Assembly (NCBI RefSeq): GCF_000296695.1
Contig: NZ_BAFK01000021.1
Location: 1 to 64,000 of the forward strand
DNA: 64,000 nucleotides
Direction of reading: 5' to 3'
Origin: Rheinheimera nanhaiensis E407-8
GTDB taxonomy: Bacteria > Pseudomonadota > Gammaproteobacteria > Enterobacterales > Alteromonadaceae
The position numbers and the translations under genes were made by a program. The notes under the pieces are model-generated. The model saw only the letters and a list, made by a program, of their open reading frames with translations, made no database searches and was not told where the DNA came from. Positions 18,178-28,256 of the stretch are shown in pieces. Numbering within the stretch: the first letter of the stretch is position 1; each line of letters begins with the position of its first letter.

Positions 18178-19353
18178 ATGCGAGTCAAAGATCTGAGTCT
18201 GTCGGCGATAGTTGCCGGCTTTGTCGCCGTGCTGGTAGGCTTTGCCAGTTCGGTGGCCATAGTGCTGCAAGCAGCCAGTGCGGCCGGTGCCAGTCAGGAC
18301 ATGATGGCCTCCTGGCTGTTGGCACTGGGTATAGGTATGGCCGCCACCTGTATCGGCCTGTCGTGGTATTACAAAGCGCCCATTATTACCGCCTGGTCTA
18401 CGCCGGGCGCAGCCCTGCTCGCCACCAGTCTGCAAGGGTTAACCATCAACGAAGCCATAGGGGTGTTTATCTTTACCGCGGCCTTGGGTGTGGTTATTGG
18501 CCTAAGCGGCTGGTTTGATAAACTCACTCGGCTTATTCCGCTACCCCTGGCCAGCGCCATGCTGGCTGGCATTCTGCTGCAGTTTGGCCTGAGTATTTTT
18601 AGCTCGCTGCAAAGCCAGGCGGTACTGGTTGGCATAATGTGCCTCAGTTACCTGCTGGCGAAACGGCTGTCACCACGTTATGCCATTTTATGGGTGTTAG
18701 TCACGGGTTTACTCTGTGTGGTAACACAGGGCCAGTTTAACTTCAGCGCCGTGACGCTAAGTGTTACCACGCCGGTGTGGGTAACACCGCACTGGTCACT
18801 GAGCGCCCTGTTGGGGGTTGGCTTGCCATTGCTGTTGGTGACCATGGCGTCACAAAATATTCCGGGCATTGCCGTTATCCGCACCAGCGGTTATCAGACG
18901 CCGGTGTCACCGCTTATTAGCAGCACAGCGCTGGCGACCCTGCTGCTGGCGCCCTGGGGCGCCTTTTCTATTAACTTAGCCGCTATTACAGCGGCTATCT
19001 GCACCGGCCCGGAGGCGCACCCACAGCAAAGCAAACGCTATATCGCCGGTATCGCAGCAGGCATATTTTACCTGCTAGCGGGTCTGGCGGGCGCGACCGT
19101 AGTGGCGCTGTTTGCTGCCTTTCCCAAAGAGATGATTGCCGCCCTGGCAGGTCTGGCGCTGCTTGGCACCATAGGGGCTAATCTGGCGGTAGCCAGCAGC
19201 GATGGCGAGCACCGCGAAGCGGCCATAGTGACCTTGCTGGTTACCGCCAGTGGTGTCAGTTTCTTTGGCGTGGCCGCTGCATTCTGGGGCCTGATTGCCG
19301 GCGCAGTAACGCTGCTGGTGGTTAATGGCCTGCGCCGGAGCAGAGCATGCTAA
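18178..19353 (+). CDS. benE: BenE-family (benzoate/proton symporter-like) transporter
   Basis: The ATG at 18178 gives 391 aa; a TTG four codons upstream is possible. The protein has about 11-12 hydrophobic segments and BenE-family features near MASQNIPGIAVIRTSGY (about residues 220-236) and GAFSINLAAITAAICTGPEAH. BenE proteins are inner-membrane carriers thought to import benzoate with protons, but many members, especially outside benzoate catabolic clusters, have unknown substrates. No benzoate genes are nearby. It is co-transcribed with a GntR-type regulator (7-bp overlap) that probably senses the substrate or its metabolite. Confidence 0.88.
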   Translation: MRVKDLSLSAIVAGFVAVLVGFASSVAIVLQAASAAGASQDMMASWLLALGIGMAATCIGLSWYYKAPIITAWSTPGAALLATSLQGLTINEAIGVFIFTAALGVVIGLSGWFDKLTRLIPLPLASAMLAGILLQFGLSIFSSLQSQAVLVGIMCLSYLLAKRLSPRYAILWVLVTGLLCVVTQGQFNFSAVTLSVTTPVWVTPHWSLSALLGVGLPLLLVTMASQNIPGIAVIRTSGYQTPVSPLISSTALATLLLAPWGAFSINLAAITAAICTGPEAHPQQSKRYIAGIAAGIFYLLAGLAGATVVALFAAFPKEMIAALAGLALLGTIGANLAVASSDGEHREAAIVTLLVTASGVSFFGVAAAFWGLIAGAVTLLVVNGLRRSRAC

Positions 19354-19988
19354 AAAAACAGCAGCTGTATCAGCAGTTAAAGCAGGATATTCAGCTGCAA
19401 TACTGGGCACCGGCACAGGTGCTGACACAGCAACAGCTGGCGGCACATTATGCGGTAAGTCGTATCGTGGTGCGCGATGTGCAGCAGCAACTGATGAACG
19501 AAGGCTGGCTTGATGCCCATGGTAAAGCCGGTATGCAGGTGGCCGGTTTTAGCGCTGCGGAAGCAGAGGAGCTGTGTTTGCTGCGGCTGCAACTGGAGCC
19601 GTTAGCCCTGCAGTTAGCTGCCCCAGCACTGAGTTTCAGCCAGCTGGGTCAGGCTGAAGATCTGCTGACACAGTTAGCGGCGCACACGGCCTTGCCTGCC
19701 TATCAGCGCGGCGAATTAAACTGGCAGTTTCACCGCCTGCTGTATCAAAGCTGTGGCAAACCGCATTTACTGCGCTTGCTGGATTTATTACACCAACAGG
19801 TGGCGCGCTATCTGGGCTATCAGGAGCAGGCTCTGGCCTACACCGATACCAGTGCTGGCGAGCATCAGCAACTGGTCACACTGTTACGCAGCGGTCACAC
19901 GGCTGCCGCTTGTCACTTGCTGACAGAGCACATCAGCGCTGCCAGTGCCCTGCTGGTCCAATATCTGAAAAACACAAAAGGCGCCTGA
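19347..19988 (+). CDS. GntR-family regulator with FCD domain
   Basis: The 213-aa product has an N-terminal winged helix (about 5-68, LTQQQLAAHYAVSRIVVRDVQQQL is the recognition region). The C-terminal all-helical FCD domain (about 75-205) has its usual metal/ligand histidines visible in WQFHRLLY, GEHQQLV and LLTEHI. FCD regulators are mostly repressors released by small organic acids. It overlaps benE by 7 bp and very likely controls the operon through the 18127-18144 palindrome. Its last codons form the 5' arm of the terminator. Confidence 0.9.
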   Translation: MLKKQQLYQQLKQDIQLQYWAPAQVLTQQQLAAHYAVSRIVVRDVQQQLMNEGWLDAHGKAGMQVAGFSAAEAEELCLLRLQLEPLALQLAAPALSFSQLGQAEDLLTQLAAHTALPAYQRGELNWQFHRLLYQSCGKPHLLRLLDLLHQQVARYLGYQEQALAYTDTSAGEHQQLVTLLRSGHTAAACHLLTEHISAASALLVQYLKNTKGA

Positions 19989-20005
19989 CAGCGCCTTTTG
20001 TGTTT
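19969..20005. terminator. bidirectional terminator between gntR and rpoS
   Basis: The arms AAACACAAAAGGCGC and GCGCCTTTTGTGTTT form a 15-bp stem with a short loop that includes the gntR stop codon. There are A/T-rich flanks on both sides, so it can end gntR (plus) and rpoS (minus), which converge here. Confidence 0.88.
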
Positions 20006-20041
20006 ATGTTAGTTAATACTCTTGCTTAACCTGTACCTGCG

Positions 20042-21031
20042 CTATTCCTGAAACAGCGTTTCGATATTCAGCCCCTGATGGGTAACTATTTCACGCAGCC
20101 GCCGCAGGGCTTCTACCTGAATTTGCCGCACCCGCTCGCGGGTTAAACCAATTTCGTGGCCAACATCTTCCAGCGTTGACGGTTCATAGCCGAGCAAACC
20201 AAAGCGGCGGGCTAATACCTCGCGCTGTTTCGGATTAAGCTCGTTTAACCACACCACCAGATGCTGACGAATGTCTTCATCCTGCAGCTCGGTTTCCGGC
20301 CCCAGCTCTTTTTCATCGGCAATCACATCCAGCAGTTGTTTCTCTGATGCCCCTGCCACCGGCGTGTCAACCGAAGTGATTTTTTCATTTAGCTTGAGCA
20401 TTTTGCGCACTTCATCAACCGGCCGGTCCAGCGCGGACGCTATTTCTTCCGGTGTTGGCTCATGATCAAGCTTTTGCGACAACTCGCGCGCGGCGCGCAG
20501 GTAAATGTTCAGCTCTTTTACCACATGGATCGGCAGCCGGATGGTGCGGGTTTGGTTCATGATGGCCCGCTCAATGGTCTGCCGGATCCACCAGGTGGCA
20601 TAGGTAGAAAAACGAAAACCGCGCTCGGGGTCAAACTTCTCCACCGCACGTATCAGGCCCAGGTTACCCTCTTCAATTAAATCCAGCAGTGCCAGGCCAC
20701 GGTTGATATAACGGCGGGCAATTTTCACCACTAAGCGCAGGTTACTCTCGATCATGCGTTTGCGCGCCGCCTGATCGCCTTTTAACGCCAGACGGGAAAA
20801 ATACACTTCTTCTTCGGCGGACAACAGCGGCGAAAAACCAATTTCACCCAGATAAATCTGCGTCGCATCCATGGTTTTCTGGCTATCGTCGCGGGTGAAG
20901 ATATCATCAGTGCTGCTGTCTTCACTGGCCAGTGCAGCGGCATCCGGCTCTATCTCATCTTCCAGCAGGGTTTCTTCTGACAACTCATCTTCTTTAAACT
21001 CTAATACGTCATCGTCACTTTTTTGTCCCAT
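20042..21031 (-). CDS. rpoS: stationary-phase sigma factor RpoS
   Basis: From ATG 21031 ([15 protein letters not shown]) the product is 329 aa, matching RpoS; a longer reading to 21109 adds unconserved residues. A GGAG lies seven bases upstream of the ATG. Sigma regions are clear: 1.2 ([20 protein letters not shown]), 2 ([38 protein letters not shown]), 3, and 4 ([20 protein letters not shown]). It directs the general stress and stationary-phase response. It follows nlpD, and in related bacteria its main promoter lies inside nlpD. Confidence 0.97.
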   Translation of the reverse strand: MGQKSDDDVLEFKEDELSEETLLEDEIEPDAAALASEDSSTDDIFTRDDSQKTMDATQIYLGEIGFSPLLSAEEEVYFSRLALKGDQAARKRMIESNLRLVVKIARRYINRGLALLDLIEEGNLGLIRAVEKFDPERGFRFSTYATWWIRQTIERAIMNQTRTIRLPIHVVKELNIYLRAARELSQKLDHEPTPEEIASALDRPVDEVRKMLKLNEKITSVDTPVAGASEKQLLDVIADEKELGPETELQDEDIRQHLVVWLNELNPKQREVLARRFGLLGYEPSTLEDVGHEIGLTRERVRQIQVEALRRLREIVTHQGLNIETLFQE

Positions 21032-21114
21032 ATCCTTTCTCCCACGTCTACAGGGTGTTGGGGCTTTGCAAGCGCTATCGCATCCATTCCTGATAATACT
21101 TGTTGTCAATCTTA

Positions 21115-21960
21115 TTATTTTGGCAAATATTTTAACGGGTCTACTGAACTGCCACGAAAACGGATCTCAAAATGTAACCGGGGATCTGTGGCGTCAGTAC
21201 TGCCCAATTCGGCGATCTGCTGTCCTGCGGTAACCATTTGTTTTTCTTTTACCAGCAATTTACGGTTATGCGCATAAGCACTTAAGTAATCTTCGTTATG
21301 TTTTATGATAACCAGATTACCGTAACCGCGTAGGGCATTACCGGCATACACCACCTGCCCACTTGCCGCCGCGTTAACCCTGGCACCGTCCCGCCCGGCA
21401 ATATCGATACCTTTATTACCGTGCTGCTGACTGGAGAAGCCGGAAATAATTTTACCTTTTACCGGCCACTGCCATTGCACCAAGTCCCTATTCAAGGTAG
21501 GATGCGCGGTTTTTTCTGGCGTTTTCGCTGTAGTCTGAACATAACCCTTTTGATTTTTTGGCGCAACAGGTTTAGCCGGTTTTACCGAACTATTTGATTT
21601 TGCTTGGCTTGAACTATTCTTATTTGTGTTTTTGGTCGGGGTTGTTTTCGTAATTACCGGTGTGGTGTTGGCACTGGCCTTTGGCAGCGGGCCAGATAAT
21701 TTCAGACGCTGGCCAGGGTAAATAGTATAGGGGCTGGCAATACCGTTAATACTGGCCAGTTGCCGCACATCTTTGCCGGCACGAAAGGCTATCGCATACA
21801 GGGTGTCGCCGCGCTGCACGGTGTAACTGCTGCCACTTAGGCTACCGCGGTTACGCTCCTGATAAAAATTTTCCCTAAGCTCCAGCGTGGTCACGGGTGC
21901 CGGCGCGGTGCGCGATGAGCAGCCTGGCAATACCCACAACCCAGCCAATAACAAAGCCAA
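21115..21960 (-). CDS. nlpD: NlpD murein hydrolase activator lipoprotein
   Basis: The product is 281 aa with a LysM domain (about 44-90, [17 protein letters not shown]), a long Thr/Asn/Ser/Lys linker (about 95-155) and a LytM/M23 domain (about 160-281). The M23 domain is degenerate: the metal-binding H of HxxxD is Asn in NKGIDIAG, as in NlpD, which activates AmiC rather than cutting murein. The lipobox is VLPGC (Cys14). No ATG is in frame; I use TTG 21960, with AAGG seven bases upstream. The resulting signal lacks the usual positive N-terminus, which is odd. Confidence 0.9.
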   Translation of the reverse strand: MALLLAGLWVLPGCSSRTAPAPVTTLELRENFYQERNRGSLSGSSYTVQRGDTLYAIAFRAGKDVRQLASINGIASPYTIYPGQRLKLSGPLPKASANTTPVITKTTPTKNTNKNSSSQAKSNSSVKPAKPVAPKNQKGYVQTTAKTPEKTAHPTLNRDLVQWQWPVKGKIISGFSSQQHGNKGIDIAGRDGARVNAAASGQVVYAGNALRGYGNLVIIKHNEDYLSAYAHNRKLLVKEKQMVTAGQQIAELGSTDATDPRLHFEIRFRGSSVDPLKYLPK

Positions 21961-22077
21961 TAACGCGCCTTTGCCGTAGCATAGCCCGGCAGCGTCCTTG
22001 TAGCAGCCAGTTATCAGATTAACAACGCAGCGGATAACGCACTCCTTTTACCGCCCAGCATCGCCGGGGCCTTGGGC

Positions 22078-22980
22078 TTAATCTGCCTGCCGCTGCCCGC
22101 TTACCGGTGCACTGGTTTTAAGCCATTTTTCCATATTCAGTAACAGTAACATTATTACCACGCCAAGCACTGCACTGGCAAACGCCGCCACGGCATCGGC
22201 CGGTGCCACCTCACGGGCATACTGCCAGGGCCAATACAATTGCTGTGCACTCTGCCAGGGCCAGATACGATAAAAAGCCCCTATTACAACGCCAATCAGT
22301 AGCGCCAGGCTGGCATCATGATAATGCCCTAACAACCAATTGAGTAAACGGGAGAAGCTCAGCAGCCCGACAATACAGCCCAGCATAAACAATAACAAAA
22401 TGCCGACTTGCAGCTGTGTCACCGCCAGTAGCACAGGGGCATACATACCCGACATCAGCAGGATAAAGCTGCCGGAAATACCGGGTAAAATCATGGCGCA
22501 AATAGCCACAGCGCCGGCGACAAAGAACATCCAGGCCTGGGGCTCCAGCTCACGCGGCGTCAGCATGCCCACCAGCACGGCGAAAGCAATACCGAGCGCA
22601 CACAATACCAAGCGCCACAGCGTCCAGCGCAGCGTACGGCATAAATGAGGCAAGGCAGTTACTATCAAGGCACAAAATAACGCCCACAGCGGAATGGGCC
22701 GCTGTTCAAGAAAATAGCTGATAAGCCCGGCCAGCGAGAAAATACTGGCCAAGACGCCGCCAAACAGACAGAGTAAAAAAGTACCATCAATATGGCGCCA
22801 GAATGCCTGAAGACGGCCACGACTCAGTAGCTGTAGCGCCTGTAAGTTACAACTGCTGATGGCCGCCAGTAAGCGCTCATAAATCCCCAGAATAAACGCC
22901 AGGGTGCCACCGGACACGCCGGGCACCACATCGGCTGCGCCCATTGCCAGCCCTTTGATAATCCATTGTAGATACTGCAT
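22078..22980 (-). CDS. DUF368 (PopT-type) polyprenyl-phosphate transporter
   Basis: From ATG 22980 (MQYLQWIIKGLAMG) the product is 300 aa; the longer ORF reaches into pcm and is not used. It has about eight membrane segments and the two repeated DUF368 motifs, GAADVVPGVSGGTLAFILG near residue 14 and MILPGISGSFILLMSG near 160. DUF368 proteins were shown in Vibrio and Gram-positives to recycle undecaprenyl phosphate across the membrane. It starts 13 bp after pcm, in the same operon as surE-pcm and upstream of nlpD, a cell-wall context that fits. Confidence 0.9.
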   Translation of the reverse strand: MQYLQWIIKGLAMGAADVVPGVSGGTLAFILGIYERLLAAISSCNLQALQLLSRGRLQAFWRHIDGTFLLCLFGGVLASIFSLAGLISYFLEQRPIPLWALFCALIVTALPHLCRTLRWTLWRLVLCALGIAFAVLVGMLTPRELEPQAWMFFVAGAVAICAMILPGISGSFILLMSGMYAPVLLAVTQLQVGILLLFMLGCIVGLLSFSRLLNWLLGHYHDASLALLIGVVIGAFYRIWPWQSAQQLYWPWQYAREVAPADAVAAFASAVLGVVIMLLLLNMEKWLKTSAPVSGQRQAD

Positions 22981-22993
22981 GGCTACTCCTGCC

Positions 22994-23632
22994 TCAGGCC
23001 AAACTACCTGGTACCAGCGGCACAAAACGCACCGCTTCGATGTCCTGCGCGCTAATATCATCACCGCTGCGCTGATACACCCTAAGCACTTGCTCCTGTG
23101 CGCCAACCGGGATCACCAGCCGGCCACCGTCGCTTAATTGCTGTAGCAAAGCTACCGGCACTTCGGTGGGCGCCGCTGTGACAATAATGCTGTCAAACGG
23201 TGCTTTACTGGGCCAGCCTTGCCAGCCATCACCATGCTTCATCGACACATTATGTAAGTCGAGCTGCTGCAGGCGCCTTTTAGCCTGAAACTGCAGCGCT
23301 TTAATACGCTCTACGGTACAAACGTGCGGAAACAGCCGCGCCAGTATTGCCGTTTGGTAGCCCGAGCCGGTACCAATTTCCAGTAATTTGCCCGGCGCCT
23401 TATCTTGCAGCAACAACTCGGTCATGCGCGCCACGATGTAGGGCTGAGAAATGGTCTGGCCCTGGCCTATTGGCAGGGCGGTATTTTCATAGGCTTTATG
23501 CGCCAGCACCGCTTCGACAAACAGGTGTCTGGGGGTATGGGCGATAGCGGCTAATACCTGTTGCTGTTTAATGCCTTCGCTTTGAAGTTTCTGCGCCAAT
23601 ACCGCGGCGCTGCGTGATGTTGCTACTGCCAT
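22994..23632 (-). CDS. pcm: protein-L-isoaspartate O-methyltransferase
   Basis: The 212-aa product shows the SAM-binding motif [15 protein letters not shown] (about 83-97). The Pcm signatures are [20 protein letters not shown] (about 48-67) and [14 protein letters not shown]. It methylates isoaspartyl residues to start repair of aged proteins in the cytoplasm. It starts 1 bp after the surE stop, the standard surE-pcm pairing linked to stationary-phase survival and to rpoS downstream. Confidence 0.97.
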   Translation of the reverse strand: MAVATSRSAAVLAQKLQSEGIKQQQVLAAIAHTPRHLFVEAVLAHKAYENTALPIGQGQTISQPYIVARMTELLLQDKAPGKLLEIGTGSGYQTAILARLFPHVCTVERIKALQFQAKRRLQQLDLHNVSMKHGDGWQGWPSKAPFDSIIVTAAPTEVPVALLQQLSDGGRLVIPVGAQEQVLRVYQRSGDDISAQDIEAVRFVPLVPGSLA

Positions 23633-23633
23633 G

Positions 23634-24386
23634 TTACAGCCGGATCCCCTCTAACCAGGTTTGTAGTCTGTCCATACTTTTGTAGGCCGTCATATCAATT
23701 TGCAATGGTGTAATAGACGCATAACCATTTGCAATAGCATAAAAATCGGTGCCTTCACCGGCATCCAGCTCGGGCCCCAAGGATCCATACCAGTAGATGT
23801 TACGCCCCCAGGGATCGGTAGCGCTGGTCATGGTTTCGGCTTTGTGACGCCGGCCCAGCCGGGTTACCTGTATACCTTTTAACTGCTCAATCGGCACGGC
23901 CGGCACATTGATATTAAGGATCTGATCGGCCGGTAGCGGGTGCGATTTCAGCTTTTTAATCACCTGCACGGTAACATAGGCTGCGGTGGTAAAATGCGTC
24001 TCATCGCGCCCGGCCAACGACACTGCCAGCGCTGGCAACCCCAGGTGGCGGCCTTCCGTTGCCGCGGCAACTGTACCGGAGTACAGCACGTCATCACCTA
24101 AGTTAGCACCATGGTTAATGCCAGCCACCACCAGATCCGGCGTAAAATCCAGCAACTGACTGATCGCCAGATGGACGCAATCGGTCGGGGTGCCGTTTAC
24201 CGCCATAAAACCGTTGTCCAGTTGCTGTACCCTAAGCGGGTTAATCAACGTCAGTGAGTTACTGGCGCCGCTGCAATTGCGGTCCGGCCCGACAGTGGTC
24301 ACTTCAGCAATTTGACTCAGCGCCTGCTGCAGCACCTGTATGCCTTTGGCATGCACACCATCATCGTTACTTAAAAGAATTCGCAT
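23634..24386 (-). CDS. surE: 5'/3'-nucleotidase SurE
   Basis: The 250-aa product begins [16 protein letters not shown]; Asp8 and Asp9 are the metal ligands. Other conserved parts are [13 protein letters not shown] (about 35-47), [20 protein letters not shown] (about 90-109) and [12 protein letters not shown]. It dephosphorylates nucleoside monophosphates and short polyphosphate. Three bases separate its start from the truD stop, and it is followed by pcm. Confidence 0.97.
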   Translation of the reverse strand: MRILLSNDDGVHAKGIQVLQQALSQIAEVTTVGPDRNCSGASNSLTLINPLRVQQLDNGFMAVNGTPTDCVHLAISQLLDFTPDLVVAGINHGANLGDDVLYSGTVAAATEGRHLGLPALAVSLAGRDETHFTTAAYVTVQVIKKLKSHPLPADQILNINVPAVPIEQLKGIQVTRLGRRHKAETMTSATDPWGRNIYWYGSLGPELDAGEGTDFYAIANGYASITPLQIDMTAYKSMDRLQTWLEGIRL

Positions 24387-24389
24387 TTG

Positions 24390-25427
24390 TTACTCCAAAT
24401 CCTGCGTTTTGCTGCAATCGCGGTACTGCACTAACTCGCGCAATACGCTGGTGGCAAAACAGCCCGGGGGCAAAGCAAAGCTCAGCACCATATCACTGCC
24501 CTGCACACTGGATGTCAGTTGCTGCGGCAGCAGCCTGATGGCACGACGCTCTGCACTTAAACGGTAGTCAATCAGCCCCTGCACCAACTCACTGTGCTGC
24601 GCCAGCACCTGTTGCTCAAATACCGCTGCGTCGGCGCTGACCATCGGCTCACCCAGGCCCGGCAGACAGGCCGTTAGGTGCACATCCAAGTCAGTTAACC
24701 GCTGCTGCAAACCGGCCTCTGCCAGCGGCACCCGAAATACCGAGCCTGAGCCATTTAACTGCAACACGTCGCCATTTAGCACAGTGTTAAACATAGCGGC
24801 AGTGATACGGGCCGACACCTGCTGGTTAAATACAAAAGAGCGTGCGGCCGATAGCGCCAGGCCGCGCAGTTTCCTATCGCTGATGCTCTGGCCGGCAAAC
24901 AGCTGACGGGCCAGTTCCAGGTTGCCACCATTGATGCCAAAACGCTGCTCACCATAATAATTCGGCACACCCTGGCTTACCTGCTCAATGCGTTTAAGCA
25001 CGCTGCTGGCCTCTGACACCTGGCGCAGCCTTATCTGAAAGTGGTTGGCTTTCAGCGCGCCTAAGCGCAGTTTGCGGTAGTGGCGTTGTATCTGCAGGAT
25101 CTGACAACCGGGCAGTACCCAGTGCTGCGTATTCAGCTCAGCTTTAATTGGCCATTTAAAACAAAACCACTGACGGGTCACGGCGTGACGATCTTTTAAA
25201 CCAGCATAACTAATATCTCGGGCGCGTAAACCAGTCAGCTCGGCCAGTTGTTTGGCAACGAATTGGGTATTCTGGCCGGTTTTCTCGATATACAACAGCA
25301 CATGCTCGCCGCTGCCGCTGGGGGTAAAATTCAGCTGCTCTTCGACAATAAAATCATCGGCTTGCTGGCGCAGTAAGGCGCTAGCGTCTGGCTTACCATA
25401 CAAATAGGCTAACGGCGCTACACTCAT
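24390..25427 (-). CDS. truD: tRNA pseudouridine(13) synthase TruD
   Basis: The 345-aa product contains the catalytic motif [13 protein letters not shown] with Asp79 as nucleophile, NYYGEQRFG (about 172-180) and the C-terminal insertion domain typical of TruD. It isomerises U13 of tRNA-Glu. Its ATG overlaps the ispF stop (ATGA), and surE follows three bases after its stop. Confidence 0.97.
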   Translation of the reverse strand: MSVAPLAYLYGKPDASALLRQQADDFIVEEQLNFTPSGSGEHVLLYIEKTGQNTQFVAKQLAELTGLRARDISYAGLKDRHAVTRQWFCFKWPIKAELNTQHWVLPGCQILQIQRHYRKLRLGALKANHFQIRLRQVSEASSVLKRIEQVSQGVPNYYGEQRFGINGGNLELARQLFAGQSISDRKLRGLALSAARSFVFNQQVSARITAAMFNTVLNGDVLQLNGSGSVFRVPLAEAGLQQRLTDLDVHLTACLPGLGEPMVSADAAVFEQQVLAQHSELVQGLIDYRLSAERRAIRLLPQQLTSSVQGSDMVLSFALPPGCFATSVLRELVQYRDCSKTQDLE

Positions 25428-25903
25428 GCGCCAACCAGCAGTACCACAGCTTCGGCTGCAATACCCTCTTTACGGCCAACAAAACCCAGCTTTTCGGTGG
25501 TGGTGGCCTTTACATTGACCTGGCTGATAGCACAGGCTAAATCATCGGCGATACACCGGCGCATTGCCGGAATATGCGGCGCCATTTTCGGTGCCTGCGC
25601 CATAATGGTCATGTCGACATTACCGATAGCAAAACCGCGCGCTTTGACCTCACTAAACACTTTACGCAGCAAAATACGGCTGTCTATGCCTTTATAAGCA
25701 GCGTCGGTATCAGGAAAGTGATGGCCGATATCGCCCAGCGCCAAAGCACCCAGTAGCGCATCCGAAAGTGCATGTAACAACACATCGCCGTCAGAATGGG
25801 CCAGCAAACCCTGTTCGCAGGCAATTTTTACACCGCCCAGCGTAATTGGGCCCTCTCCACCAAATGCATGGACATCAAAGCCATGGCCAATGCGCATTGT
25901 CAT
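25424..25903 (-). CDS. ispF: 2-C-methyl-D-erythritol 2,4-cyclodiphosphate synthase
   Basis: The 159-aa product has the metal-binding GHGFDVHAF (about 6-14), [25 protein letters not shown] in the middle (cited region about 37-61) and the C-terminal [17 protein letters not shown]. It makes the cyclic diphosphate of the MEP isoprenoid pathway from the product of IspE. The ATG at 25903 overlaps the ispD stop (ATGA); ATG 25897 two codons later would also work. Confidence 0.97.
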   Translation of the reverse strand: MTMRIGHGFDVHAFGGEGPITLGGVKIACEQGLLAHSDGDVLLHALSDALLGALALGDIGHHFPDTDAAYKGIDSRILLRKVFSEVKARGFAIGNVDMTIMAQAPKMAPHIPAMRRCIADDLACAISQVNVKATTTEKLGFVGRKEGIAAEAVVLLVGA

Positions 25904-26595
25904 TGTGCTAACTGCTCCAGATAAAATGCTGCCAGCGCCAGATCGGCCGGCTGAGTAATTTTAATATTGTCACTACGCCCCTCGACCAGCAGCACCTTAT
26001 GGCCGGCCCACTCCATGGCAGAGGCTTCATCGGTTACCGCGACACCGGCCTGAATGGCATCTTTCAGCGCCGCCTTTAGCATAGCGGTAGGAAAAAACTG
26101 CGGCGTCAGCGCATGCCATAAATGCTCACGGCTGACGGTTTCTGCTACGCAGAGCTCACCACGTTTCATGGTATCGCGCACTCTGCAGGCCAAAATGCCG
26201 CCCTCATTGGCCGCTAAGCACTGTGTGATCAGCTTTTCAATGTCGTCAGGGCGCACCAGTGGCCGGGCGGCATCATGCACTAAAACCCAGGGATAATGAT
26301 GCTCGTCAATAAACTGCAGCGCGTTTAGCACCGAGTGCATCCGCTCGGCGCCGCCTTTAACGCGCTGAATATCACTGTGCGCTAGCGCCGTGGCGGCAAA
26401 ATAGCTGTCATCAGGCGCCAGCGCCAGCCAAATGGCGCTTACCGCTGGCACCGCCTGTAACCGCGCTACGCTATGCTCCAACAGAGTTTTACCATGCAGC
26501 TGCAGATATTGTTTTGGCAGCGCCGCTTGCATGCGGCTGCCAATACCCGCCGCCGGCATAATAGCAGCAATCGCCGGCCACTCAGGGTTTTGCAT
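25900..26595 (-). CDS. ispD: 2-C-methyl-D-erythritol 4-phosphate cytidylyltransferase
   Basis: From ATG 26595 ([17 protein letters not shown]), with GGGGG five bases upstream, the product is 231 aa; the upstream ATG at 26640 lies inside ftsB. The nucleotidyltransferase signature [18 protein letters not shown] (about 14-31) and [11 protein letters not shown] (about 103-113) are intact. It activates MEP with CTP in isoprenoid synthesis. It overlaps the ftsB 3' end by 14 bp. Confidence 0.96.
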   Translation of the reverse strand: MQNPEWPAIAAIMPAAGIGSRMQAALPKQYLQLHGKTLLEHSVARLQAVPAVSAIWLALAPDDSYFAATALAHSDIQRVKGGAERMHSVLNALQFIDEHHYPWVLVHDAARPLVRPDDIEKLITQCLAANEGGILACRVRDTMKRGELCVAETVSREHLWHALTPQFFPTAMLKAALKDAIQAGVAVTDEASAMEWAGHKVLLVEGRSDNIKITQPADLALAAFYLEQLAQ

Positions 26596-26881
26596 TATTG
26601 CCCCCGCCGCTTTGGCTAAATACGCGGAAAAACACTTCATCCTGGCGGATCAGCCCAAGCTCGTTGCGGGCCCGCTCTTCAATAGCGTCCAGGCCTTGTT
26701 GTAAGTCTTTTACGTCGGCGCGCAGTACCCGGTTACGCTTTTCCAGCTCCAGATTACTGGCCTGCTGGCTGCGTAGCTCTTCTTGCTGGCGGAAATAATC
26801 GGCAATACTGTGCTGACCAAACCACAGCCGGTATTGCAGCAGCGCCAGCACAATCAGTAACAGGGCAGTAAGTAAGCGCAT
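26582..26881 (-). CDS. ftsB: cell-division protein FtsB
   Basis: The 99-aa product has one N-terminal membrane helix (RLLTALLLIVLALLQYRLWFG) followed by a leucine-zipper-like coiled coil (about 28-68) and the FtsB motif ERARNELGLIRQDEVFFRV. It forms the periplasmic FtsQLB bridge that activates septal peptidoglycan synthesis. It is first in the ftsB-ispD-ispF-truD-surE-pcm run, the usual order. Confidence 0.95.
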   Translation of the reverse strand: MRLLTALLLIVLALLQYRLWFGQHSIADYFRQQEELRSQQASNLELEKRNRVLRADVKDLQQGLDAIEERARNELGLIRQDEVFFRVFSQSGGGNNAKP

Positions 26882-26954
26882 AAAACAGCTTCATTTGACA
26901 GGATGTGGCTATTATGAAGCCTGAGCGGGCGATTGCAAAGCCTGAAACACCACA

Positions 26955-27608
26955 TCAGGTTAACAAGGCCGGCAGCGGCTTAGCAAAATTGTGCCAGTTA
27001 ATCCGACTGGCCAGTAACAACTCACGCAGGCTGAGCAAACGCGGCGGCTTTTTATCACCATTTAACCACTGGTGGCCACAACAGGCGGCGGTAATAATGG
27101 CTTTAGCCGGTTTTAGCAAAAATTTATCGCTGTTGCCGGTTTCCAGCGGCGTACCGCCGAAGCTAAACCAACCTTGCTCATTACAATGCAGGCGCATGCC
27201 TTCGCTATCGACTTCATCAACACTATCGAGCACTATTTGTTCGTGCGTCAGCTGGGTTATGTAAACCGGCACAATTAAACCGGGTTTAGCGTATTTGCGG
27301 TAAAACGCATCTATCGGATCGGCCTGCTGCTTGCGCGCCGGGCAACTGCCAGCCTGTTTGGCAAACCAGGACGCGTTCTGGCTGTCTAACTGCAGCTCGG
27401 TTTGCTGCTGCAAGATATTGCTGGCAGCACGGCGAATATAAAAAGGCAAACTGGCCAGCCGGTTTGGCAAGCGCAATAGTTGCTCGGTGCTGAGCTGTGA
27501 CAGGCGCAGCAGTTCACGCTCATACAAAGCGTTACACAGCTCGGTATAAGTCTGGTTTTCTCTGGACACCTGCCAGAAATGCGGTTGGGTTGCGCCGGCA
27601 TCGATCAT
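26955..27608 (-). CDS. conserved hypothetical protein
   Basis: The 217-aa product has no signal peptide or membrane segment and no motif that I recognise. Notable stretches are LRLPNRLASLPFYIRRAA (about 43-60), a central YAKPGLIVPVYITQLTHEQ and a C-terminal ITAACCGHQWLNGDKKPPRLLSLRELL. It is a lone gene 73 bp from ftsB and divergent from the DUF1569 gene. Codon and base usage resemble the core genes around it, so recent transfer is not suggested. Confidence 0.65.
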   Translation of the reverse strand: MIDAGATQPHFWQVSRENQTYTELCNALYERELLRLSQLSTEQLLRLPNRLASLPFYIRRAASNILQQQTELQLDSQNASWFAKQAGSCPARKQQADPIDAFYRKYAKPGLIVPVYITQLTHEQIVLDSVDEVDSEGMRLHCNEQGWFSFGGTPLETGNSDKFLLKPAKAIITAACCGHQWLNGDKKPPRLLSLRELLLASRINWHNFAKPLPALLT

Positions 27609-27737
27609 GGCCAGATGTTAGCCAATCCGCCGGGGCTTGTACAAGCAAATCCTGCGCGGGTAAGCGATAAATTCACCTGCCACCATAGCCGCAGCCGGGC
27701 AAATCGATTAGTCTGCTATAAACAGCAGTGAGGCTTT

Positions 27738-28256
27738 ATGAACAGACGGCAATTTCTGCAGCTTGCACTGGCGGCTCCGGCAGCGGCTATTATTGGCACC
27801 AAAGTAGCGGCTATGGCGCGCCACTATCCGCTTGAGCAATTAGTGCTAACGTTGAAAAGGCTGCCTGCAAATAAGCTAAGCAGCAGTGGCATTTGGAATG
27901 TCAGCGAAATTTTTCAGCATCTGGCGCAAAGCGTACGCTATTCCCGCTTGGGGTATCCGCTGGCTAACAGCACGCTGTTTCAATATACCGCCGGAAGTTT
28001 AGCCTTTAACGCCTTTGCGGCGGCCGGCACTATGCAGCACCCTTTGGACGAAGCCATTCCCGGCGCCCCAGCGCTGGTTAACGCTGTGCCTGCCGATGTT
28101 GCGCTGGCCGAGCTTATTCATGAACTTGAGCTTTTTATCAGCTGGCAGGGCGATTTAACGCCGCACTTTGCTTATGGCAATTTAACCAAACAGCAGTATT
28201 ACAGCGCGCATTACTTGCATATACAAAACCACTTAGAGCAAATCAGCCTGTCATGA
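27738..28256 (+). CDS. Tat-exported DUF1569 (DinB-like) protein
   Basis: The 172-aa product begins MNRRQFLQLALAAPAAAIIG, a clear twin-arginine signal. This implies export of a folded, probably metal-containing protein. The body carries helices with WNVSEIFQHLAQSVRYS near residue 53 and YYSAHYLHIQNHLEQ near the end. These histidine-bearing helices fit the DUF1569/DinB metal-binding four-helix bundle. Function unknown. It ends 14 bp inside the 3' end of the convergent EAL-GGDEF gene. Confidence 0.8.
   Translation: MNRRQFLQLALAAPAAAIIGTKVAAMARHYPLEQLVLTLKRLPANKLSSSGIWNVSEIFQHLAQSVRYSRLGYPLANSTLFQYTAGSLAFNAFAAAGTMQHPLDEAIPGAPALVNAVPADVALAELIHELELFISWQGDLTPHFAYGNLTKQQYYSAHYLHIQNHLEQISLS

Noticed and set aside
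23347-23547. Plus-strand ORF antisense to pcm
   Set aside because: The pcm frame is a full-length conserved enzyme; the antisense frame has no features.
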